Of a DNA stretch of 9,622 bases, positions 1 through 5,279 are shown piece by piece. The position numbers and the translations under genes were made by a program. The DNA is taken from the NCBI GenBank assembly GCA_910585065.1, contig CAJUCG010000129.1, forward strand, positions 1 to 9,622. The letters run 5' to 3'. The notes beneath the pieces were generated by a model. It saw only the letters and a list, made by a program, of their open reading frames with translations. It was not told where the DNA came from and did no database searches. The stretch comes from an uncultured Lachnospiraceae bacterium. Its GTDB lineage: Bacteria; Bacillota; Clostridia; Lachnospirales; Lachnospiraceae. The first letter of the stretch is position 1. Each line of letters begins with the position of its first letter.

Positions 1-17
1 CCTTGTCATGTTTTCTA

Positions 18-26
18 TGCTATACT
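18..26 (+). promoter_or_regulatory. Extended -10 promoter upstream of the ClbS-type gene
   Basis: The bases TGC-TATACT form an extended -10 element (TGn followed by a 5/6 match to TATAAT). A TTGTCA resembling a -35 lies at 3-8, but the spacer is only 12 nt, so it is probably not used; a properly spaced -35 would fall before the window. The position, about 70 nt before the ATG at 99, fits a promoter for the first gene and possibly for those behind it. This is a motif match only. Confidence 0.45.
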
Positions 27-98
27 CTGATCTGGAAAGCGTAATTGATTTTTTAGGAAAAATATCGCTTTTCAAAAAATTTAAAAAGGAGAAAAGAC

Positions 99-635
99 AT
101 GGCAAGACCTACAAACAAACCAGAATTGCTGCAAGCGGCAGCGGAAAGATTTGAGGAATTGAACAATTTTATTTCCTCCATGACCGAGAAAGAGTTAACC
201 ACCGTCTTTGATTTTTCGGGAATTCCCTCAAAAAAGGAGCGTCACTGGAGCCGGGACAAAAATCTGCGCGATGTGCTGATTCATCTGAATGAGTGGCATA
301 ATCTTGTATTAAACTGGGTTGCGGCGAATGAAAAGGGGGAGAACAAACCACTTCTTCCCGATCCTTACAACTGGAGAACCTACGGCGATATGAATATGGA
401 ATTCTGGGAGAAGCACCAGCATACAACGCTTGCAGAAGCGAAAGAGGCATTGCAGGAGTCTCACTGTAGGATGATGGCATTGATAGAGCGGTTTTCACAG
501 GAGGAACTTTTTTCGCGCGGGGTATTTTCCTGGTGCGGCGACAATGCGCTGGGTTCCTATTTTGTCTCTAATATGTCAAGTCACTATGAGTGGGCACTGA
601 AAAAATTGAAATCCCATCGGAAAATTTGCAGGTAA
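99..635 (+). CDS. ClbS/DfsB family four-helix bundle protein (DUF1706)
   Basis: The 178-residue product matches the ClbS/DfsB family from end to end: the start MARPTNKPELLQAA, the WSRDKNLRDVLIHLNEWH segment (residues 50-67), the PYNWRTYG block (89-96), FWEKHQ (102-107), and the C-terminal SSHYEWALKKLK (160-171). Founding member ClbS protects colibactin producers from their own genotoxin by hydrolysing the reactive cyclopropane warhead; it also binds DNA. Most homologues sit in genomes without colibactin genes and have no proven substrate, and none of the colibactin machinery is visible here. The protein should be soluble and cytoplasmic, with no signal peptide or membrane segment. The start is firm: AAAAAGGAGAAAAGAC precedes the ATG. 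The radical SAM gene begins 16 nt downstream, so the two are probably co-transcribed. Family assignment is secure; the substrate is unknown. Confidence 0.93.
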   Translation: MARPTNKPELLQAAAERFEELNNFISSMTEKELTTVFDFSGIPSKKERHWSRDKNLRDVLIHLNEWHNLVLNWVAANEKGENKPLLPDPYNWRTYGDMNMEFWEKHQHTTLAEAKEALQESHCRMMALIERFSQEELFSRGVFSWCGDNALGSYFVSNMSSHYEWALKKLKSHRKICR

Positions 636-651
636 AAAAGCGGGGAGAGCG

Positions 652-1527
652 ATGCACTACGTAAAAGTTAAAGGAATTCTGTCGGCGGAAGGTGGCATAA
701 ATCTGTATCGGGGTTGTCTGCATGGCTGTATTTACTGTGATTCGCGCAGTAAATGCTATCATATGGAACATGATTTTACCGATATTGAGATAAAGGAGAA
801 TGCGATAGAATTATTGGAACAGGCATTAAAGCGTAAACGCAGAAAATGTATGATTGGTACGGGGGCAATGACCGACCCGTACCTGCCCTTGGAAATGGAA
901 ATTGGAAATGTCAGAAAAGCACTGGAACTGATAGGGCAGTACGGTTTTGGGGTGACGGTACATACAAAATCAAACCGCGTATTGCGGGATATCGATCTTC
1001 TGCAAAAAATCAATCAAAAAACAAAGGCTGTCGTGCAGATGACACTGACCACTTACAATGAGGAATTATGCAAAAAAATTGAGCCAAATGTTAGTACAAC
1101 AGGTGAGCGTTTAGCAGCATTAAAGGAGTTTAGGGCAGCAGGAATTCCCACGGTGGTATGGCTTTCTCCCATCCTTCCATTTATCAATGACACGAGAGAA
1201 AATATTTCGGGAATTCTTGAAATGTGTAAAGAGGCGGGAGTTTACGGGGTGATCTGCTGCGGGATGGGGCTTACGCTGCGGGAGGGGAACAGGGAATATT
1301 TCTATGCGCAATTAGATCGTCTGTTCCCTGGAATGAAGGAGAGATATGTCCGGATATACAAAAACCAGTATATAATAAGCAGCCCAAAAAATAAGGAATT
1401 GATGCAGCTTTTTTACGATACGTGTGAGCGGTATAAAATAGTGCATAATAATGAGCAAATTTTTGAATATCTGCACAGATTTGAGGATAAGGCGGAGAAT
1501 GTGCAATTATCTCTATGGGATCTGTAA
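652..1527 (+). CDS. SPL-like radical SAM protein with C-terminal clamp-like motif
   Basis: This 291-residue protein carries the CX3CX2C cluster motif CLHGCIYC (Cys22, Cys26, Cys29), which would ligate the [4Fe-4S] cluster that cleaves S-adenosylmethionine. The preceding NLYRGC and the following TGAMTDPYLPLE (about residues 69-80) and VHTKSNRVLRDIDLL segments are typical of the spore photoproduct lyase (SPL)-like radical SAM group. It is shorter than Bacillus SplB (about 340 residues) and lacks its N-terminal extension, so it is probably not the spore enzyme itself; many vegetative SPL-like proteins have no known substrate. The last residues include QLSLW (285-289), close to the bacterial sliding-clamp binding consensus QLxLF. 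The start follows GGGGAGAGCG. It lies 16 nt after the ClbS-type gene and 31 nt before the nitroreductase, so one transcript is likely. The fold is secure; a DNA-repair role is inference. Confidence 0.88.
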   Translation: MHYVKVKGILSAEGGINLYRGCLHGCIYCDSRSKCYHMEHDFTDIEIKENAIELLEQALKRKRRKCMIGTGAMTDPYLPLEMEIGNVRKALELIGQYGFGVTVHTKSNRVLRDIDLLQKINQKTKAVVQMTLTTYNEELCKKIEPNVSTTGERLAALKEFRAAGIPTVVWLSPILPFINDTRENISGILEMCKEAGVYGVICCGMGLTLREGNREYFYAQLDRLFPGMKERYVRIYKNQYIISSPKNKELMQLFYDTCERYKIVHNNEQIFEYLHRFEDKAENVQLSLWDL

Positions 1528-1558
1528 GAATAAAATAGAGCAGAAAGGAAAATACACG

Positions 1559-2152
1559 ATGATACAGGCAATTATTGACCGGCACAGTATTCGAAAATAT
1601 CAGGATAAGCCCGTGCCGCGTCCATTGATCGAGGAAATTATTAGGGCGGGGATTCTTGCCCCATCCGCCAAAAACCGCCAGCCATGGAAATTTGTTGTGG
1701 TTGCTGAGGGTGCTAAGAAGGGAATGCTTGCCGCGCTAGTAAAGGGACTTGAACGGGAGAGGAAAGAGCCTTTTCTTGCGGAGAGTGTCTGTTATCTTGA
1801 CGGCGCAGAATATACATTTAGCATTATGAAACAGGCACCGGCAGTAATTTTTATTATTAATCCGCTGGCAAAAAAATTTGGAAGCTCCCTTTCAGAGGAA
1901 GAACGGATCGCAGAAATCTGCAATACGCAGTCCATTGGGGCAGCGATCGAAAATATGATTTTGACCGCGACGGATCTGGGACTTGGCAGCCTGTGGATCT
2001 GCGATACCTTCTTTGCTCAGAAAGAACTTGATCAGTGGCTGAACGCGGAAGGGGAATTGTTTGCGGCGTTGGCGATCGGTTATGCGGCAGAAGCACCGAA
2101 TGCGAGACCGAGAAAAGACGAAAAGGATATTGTCGAATGGAAGGAGTGCTAA
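1559..2152 (+). CDS. Nitroreductase family FMN-dependent oxidoreductase
   Basis: The 197-residue product has the nitroreductase signatures in order: RHSIRKY (residues 8-14), which contacts the FMN phosphate; APSAKNRQPWKFVVV (34-48), the flavin-proximal block; QSIGAAIENMILTA (124-137) and GLGSLWI (141-147); and the AIGY strand (172-175) near the C-terminus. Such enzymes are usually homodimers that use NAD(P)H to reduce nitroaromatics, quinones or enones; the physiological substrate cannot be read from sequence. I chose the ATG at 1559 because AGAAAGGAAAATACACG precedes it and homologues begin right before the RHSIRxY motif. An in-frame start at 1451 would add 36 unrelated residues overlapping the radical SAM gene, so it is rejected. 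It is probably in the same transcript as the radical SAM gene, whose stop lies 31 nt upstream. Confidence 0.92.
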   Translation: MIQAIIDRHSIRKYQDKPVPRPLIEEIIRAGILAPSAKNRQPWKFVVVAEGAKKGMLAALVKGLERERKEPFLAESVCYLDGAEYTFSIMKQAPAVIFIINPLAKKFGSSLSEEERIAEICNTQSIGAAIENMILTATDLGLGSLWICDTFFAQKELDQWLNAEGELFAALAIGYAAEAPNARPRKDEKDIVEWKEC

Positions 2153-2231
2153 ACGCAAAAACAAAAGATGCTGCAAAGTATTTTGGATATAATTTTTCGA
2201 AAAAAGAAAAATTTTTGGGAGGAAGAAAAAA

Positions 2232-3125
2232 ATGGTACAGGAACTAGCGAGTATTTTCGAGAGAAATTTTCCCCTTGTTGTAAGGGATCGGACATCCGCT
2301 TTGCGGATTTTGGGGGACGAGGGGAATATTGTATTTGAAGAAAGAAATGCGCAGAACGATCTAATTGGTGTGGCAGTGATAAATAAAGGCACAATATTGA
2401 TGATCTGCGTTGATCAGGGATACCGCAGGCAGGGAATTGGCAGCAGGCTGTTAAAAAAAGCGGAGGACGTTATTCGGGAAAACGGGTTTGAGAAAATCAA
2501 TATCGGGTGTGGTTTTGACTATCTGGCACCGGGAGTTCCAACATCAAAACGCTATTTTCCTGCGGAAAATGAAGACTTGTATCCGGGGCTTGACGAGACG
2601 GCAAGCGACTTTTTTGTGCATAGAGGATATGTGCATTCCTGGGACTGCAACTGCTTTGATATGCGCTTTCCCCTAAGCGAATTTAAGCAAAATGGATATG
2701 GGATTGGTGTGGAAATCGAGGAAATTACATATCGTTTCGCATTGCCTAGCGATAGAGAAGGGGTCTGTAGCTGTATGGATAATGCTTTTCCTGAGTTTAC
2801 AGGGTATTACAGGGAAGACACGCTGTACCAGGAGGGGGAGGGCAGTCGGATATTGATTGCCGTCAGAGAAGATAAGGTTGTGGGAGCATTGATTGCAGGG
2901 GGAGAAGATGCAGCAAAAGGGCTTGGCAGCGTTGGCTGTGTCGCCGTCAGGGAAGGGTGGCGCGGCAGGCATATCGCAAAGAATCTTGTGCTGGTTGGAA
3001 CGAGGTATTTGAAGGATAATGGATTTCGCGAAGCATATTTAAGCTATACTTATAGCGGACTTGATCATATGTATGGCTATGCCGGCTATCGGATATGTAT
3101 GTATTTTATGATGGCAGTCAAATGA
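2232..3125 (+). CDS. Tandem-domain GNAT acetyltransferase
   Basis: At 297 residues this holds two GNAT folds. The N-terminal domain (about 1-145) has the acetyl-CoA pyrophosphate loop RRQGIG (65-70) after the ICVDQGY strand. It is followed by the GVP...FFVHRGY region (101-133) seen in tandem GNATs of Firmicutes. The C-terminal domain (about 164-297) has GCVAVREGWRGRHIAK (235-250), a variant loop where WRGRHIA replaces the usual RxxGxG/A, and ends in the YAGYRICMYFMM strand. The two-domain plan resembles mycothiol synthase MshD, where one domain is catalytic and the other degenerate; Clostridia do not make mycothiol, so the acceptor is unknown. The start is supported by GGGAGGAAGAAAAAA before the ATG. 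A 79-nt AT-rich spacer separates it from the nitroreductase; the next GNAT starts 12 nt after its stop. Confidence 0.87.
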   Translation: MVQELASIFERNFPLVVRDRTSALRILGDEGNIVFEERNAQNDLIGVAVINKGTILMICVDQGYRRQGIGSRLLKKAEDVIRENGFEKINIGCGFDYLAPGVPTSKRYFPAENEDLYPGLDETASDFFVHRGYVHSWDCNCFDMRFPLSEFKQNGYGIGVEIEEITYRFALPSDREGVCSCMDNAFPEFTGYYREDTLYQEGEGSRILIAVREDKVVGALIAGGEDAAKGLGSVGCVAVREGWRGRHIAKNLVLVGTRYLKDNGFREAYLSYTYSGLDHMYGYAGYRICMYFMMAVK

Positions 3126-3137
3126 GGGGGAAGGAGC

Positions 3138-3554
3138 ATGGAAATAAAAATTACAACTGATCAGGATAAGGAATTTGTAATGAGTATCGATAAGCATATC
3201 GACGATATCGGTTATGCTAATCGGGTGTACACGAAATCGGGTTATGTGATCTGGGAGAAAAACCAGAGAATTGGAATAATTTCGCATTGTGTAATATGGG
3301 ATGATATTCCATTTATGAATTTAATCTGGTTAAACGAAGAGCATCGTGGGAAGGGATTTGGGAAGGGAGCCATCCTTGCCTGGGAAGAGGAAATGAAAAA
3401 TCGGGGCTATAAGATGGTTTTAATCTCAACGCAGGTGGATGAGGATGCACAGCATTTATATCGAAAATTGGGGTATGTTGACTGCGGTGGGTGGGTATTT
3501 TGTAATACCCCATTTGATCAGCCTATGGAAATGTTTTTGAGAAAGGTGTTGTAG
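3138..3554 (+). CDS. Single-domain GNAT N-acetyltransferase
   Basis: This 138-residue protein is one GNAT domain. It has the strand NLIWLNEEHRGKGFGKGA (61-78), in which RGKGFG (70-75) is the acetyl-CoA binding loop; the helix ILAWEEEMKNRGY; the VLISTQVDEDAQHLYRKLGY segment with the YRKLGY motif typical of GNAT C-terminal halves; and a final WVF...MEMFLRK strand. The acceptor substrate is not predictable; single GNATs of this size acetylate anything from antibiotics to protein N-termini. It begins 12 nt after the tandem GNAT behind GGGGGAAGGAGC, so it is most likely translated from the same message. A 135-nt spacer follows, the first larger gap in the cluster. Confidence 0.88.
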   Translation: MEIKITTDQDKEFVMSIDKHIDDIGYANRVYTKSGYVIWEKNQRIGIISHCVIWDDIPFMNLIWLNEEHRGKGFGKGAILAWEEEMKNRGYKMVLISTQVDEDAQHLYRKLGYVDCGGWVFCNTPFDQPMEMFLRKVL

Positions 3555-3689
3555 GTTAAAAAAATAATGGGATTTTGTCGGATGTAGAATAGCTTTTAAG
3601 AGAGCCTAAAGGATAGTGAAAAATATAAAATAGACGATCCTTGGTTTGAATAAATATAAGGGATTGTGCAGCAGGAGGGAAAGAAAGAT

Positions 3690-4220
3690 ATGGGAATGTA
3701 CATGAGTTACAAGGAAGCAGATCGCGCCGCAATTGAGCAGATGATTTCCAGATGCGGGGAGGAATCCCCAAGTGAAAATGATTTTTATGATACATCGGAT
3801 TTTCCAGAAGTCTTGGAGGTGAAAGAGAAGTGCGAAACTTGCTATCTGGATAAGATGTGGGACGGGCTTCACTGTCTGTTAACCGGGGTCAGCACATGTG
3901 CGCCGATGAAAGATAATCTGTTGAGTGAGGCGGTGGTTGGCGGGGATGCCTTCTCGGACAGGGGAGTGTATTTTGTCAGTTATATTTCCCCGGAGCGAAT
4001 GCCGCAGATTTTGGCGGCACTTAATGCCTTTGACCTTGAAGGGGCTTTGTCTGCATTTTCCCCGGAACATTTTTCGCAAGAGAAGATTTATCCGCGTATT
4101 TGGCTCCGGGATGATAAGGAGGAATTAAAACAGGAACTGCGGGCAGCATTTCAGATATTGAGAGATTTTTATGACCAGATGGCAAAGAAAAATAAGGGAG
4201 TAATTATAAGTCTTTATTAA
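3690..4220 (+). CDS. YfbM-like DUF1877 family protein
   Basis: The 176-residue product begins MGMYMSY and contains YLDKMWDGLHCLLTG (52-66), matching the D(K/R)xWDxLHxxLTG core of the YfbM/DUF1877 family. It also has VVGGDAFSDRGVYFVSYISPE (82-102) and KIYPRIW (132-138), both at the expected places. The family is small, cytoplasmic and widespread, with a solved YfbM structure but no established biochemical function. I chose the ATG at 3690, behind AGGAGGG at 3673-3679, over an upstream in-frame GTG at 3666 because the longer form would translate the ribosome binding site and because family members start MGM. The 135 nt before it has only a weak promoter candidate (TAGACG, 18-nt spacer, TATAAG at 3655-3660). 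Confidence 0.88.
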   Translation: MGMYMSYKEADRAAIEQMISRCGEESPSENDFYDTSDFPEVLEVKEKCETCYLDKMWDGLHCLLTGVSTCAPMKDNLLSEAVVGGDAFSDRGVYFVSYISPERMPQILAALNAFDLEGALSAFSPEHFSQEKIYPRIWLRDDKEELKQELRAAFQILRDFYDQMAKKNKGVIISLY

Positions 4221-4454
4221 ATCGCACGGAGAGGAAGAGTCGGAGAATTTCAGGATATGTTTGATATTATTGAAAACGATGAGGAGAGTATTGCCGTTTT
4301 AGACTGGGTATTTCCTGGTTTTAGAGAGAAATGATCTTAAGAAAAATATGAAAAATCATTTGCTTTCCGGTGGAAAGATCGGCTGGTCAAAGGGGAATTG
4401 GGGAGCAAGTTTTGCAAATCGCCGGAGAAGCAGAAATAAAGTATAGGAGAAACG
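4221..4454 (+). other. 234-nt gap with small ORFs and alternative hairpins
   Basis: No full gene fits here. The reading frame of the DUF1877 gene stays open past its stop to 4334 and includes an ATG at 4257 (25 codons, beginning MFDIIENDEESIAV) with a modest GGAG 11 nt upstream. A second small ORF runs 4348-4446 (32 codons) and its stop overlaps the ribosome binding site of the phosphotransferase gene. In the third frame, around 4383-4430, a stretch reads QRGIGEQVLQIAGEAE, which resembles a GNAT acetyl-CoA loop without a start, suggesting a decayed acetyltransferase. A perfect 6-bp inverted repeat CTTTCC/GGAAAG with a 3-nt loop lies at 4363-4377. GATCTT at 4333-4338 can instead pair with AAGATC at 4375-4380. 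I cannot tell gene remnant from regulatory leader. Confidence 0.4.
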
Positions 4455-5222
4455 ATGAAAAAAACAGAAATTCAAATTAATATCTCCGATTTTCCAAAGG
4501 AGCTTCACGCCTATCTGGCGGGGGGAAGGATTTATGATAGCAGTTCAAGCCCACAGGCAAAGGTCTATTATATTTCCACAGGCTATTATTTAAAATGCGG
4601 TGCGCCGGGAACACTGCAGCATGAAGCTTTAATGGCGGGCTGGTTTTACAAACAGGGGCTTGGGGCGGAAGTTATTTCGTACATAAGTGAAAAACAGGAT
4701 TATATGTTGACCAGAGCGGCAGAGGGGGAGGATTGTCTTGCTTTTCTTGATCATCCGGAGAAACTGTGTGATATATTGGCGGGGGCAATGAGAATGCTTC
4801 ATTCCATATCAATCCCAGATTTGCCGCTTTCGGTTTCCTATGAGAGCTGCCAGACCGCGCTGGAAAGTGGCAGGGGGAATTATGATGGCAGTATTTTGAT
4901 GCCGCGGTTTATGATCGCATCGGAGGAGGAGGCCTGGTCGATTATGCAGGAAAATAAGCACCGACTGAAATGCGATACCCTGATACACGGGGATTTTTGC
5001 CTGCCCAATATTATGGTAAAAAATGGAAAATTTACTTGCTTTATTGATTTGGCAATGGCGGGGATGGGGGATAAACATATTGATCTGTATTGGGCATTAT
5101 GGTCGCTGCAGCATAATTTGGGGACGGAAAAATATACGGACTATTTTTTAGATTTGTATGGCAGGGAGAATTTCGAGTATAATATGTTAAAGGTGATCGC
5201 GGCATTTGAAGCATTTGGATAA
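4455..5222 (+). CDS. APH(3')-type aminoglycoside phosphotransferase homologue
   Basis: This 255-residue protein has the antibiotic-kinase fold in order. The ATP-anchoring lysine is in YYLKCG (Lys47), with Glu57 as likely partner. The catalytic loop is HGDFCLPNIMV (178-188), with Asp180 as base and Asn185. The metal-binding segment is FIDLAMAGMGDKHIDL (196-211), with Asp198. HGDxCLPNI followed about ten residues later by FID is characteristic of APH(3') enzymes, which phosphorylate the 3'-hydroxyl of kanamycin/neomycin-type drugs using ATP. Family length is about 264, so it is near full length. One oddity is that IDLAMAG replaces the usual IDxGRxG, so activity and spectrum are uncertain. The start follows ATAGGAGAAACG. 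The GH31 gene begins 57 nt downstream. Fold and subgroup are secure; resistance in the host is inference. Confidence 0.85.
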   Translation: MKKTEIQINISDFPKELHAYLAGGRIYDSSSSPQAKVYYISTGYYLKCGAPGTLQHEALMAGWFYKQGLGAEVISYISEKQDYMLTRAAEGEDCLAFLDHPEKLCDILAGAMRMLHSISIPDLPLSVSYESCQTALESGRGNYDGSILMPRFMIASEEEAWSIMQENKHRLKCDTLIHGDFCLPNIMVKNGKFTCFIDLAMAGMGDKHIDLYWALWSLQHNLGTEKYTDYFLDLYGRENFEYNMLKVIAAFEAFG

Positions 5223-5279
5223 TAAAAAATAACAGCTAATTGACGGGGAAGAAATTGCCCAAAAAGAAAGGAAAATAAA

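Noticed and set aside
3..26. TTGTCA/TATACT as a complete -35/-10 pair
   Set aside because: The 12-nt spacer is too short for normal sigma-A recognition; only the extended -10 is retained.
1451..1558. 36-codon N-terminal extension of the nitroreductase
   Set aside because: It overlaps the end of the radical SAM gene, shows no conserved sequence, and a good ribosome binding site precedes the internal ATG at 1559.
2137..2247. 36-codon ORF starting MEGVLNAKTKD between the nitroreductase and the tandem GNAT
   Set aside because: It overlaps both neighbours, has no convincing ribosome binding site and matches no family I recognise.
3624..3660. TATAAA and TATAAG as promoters for the DUF1877 gene
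   Set aside because: The -35 partners are poor or absent in an AT-rich spacer, so chance matches are likely; mentioned only as a weak candidate.
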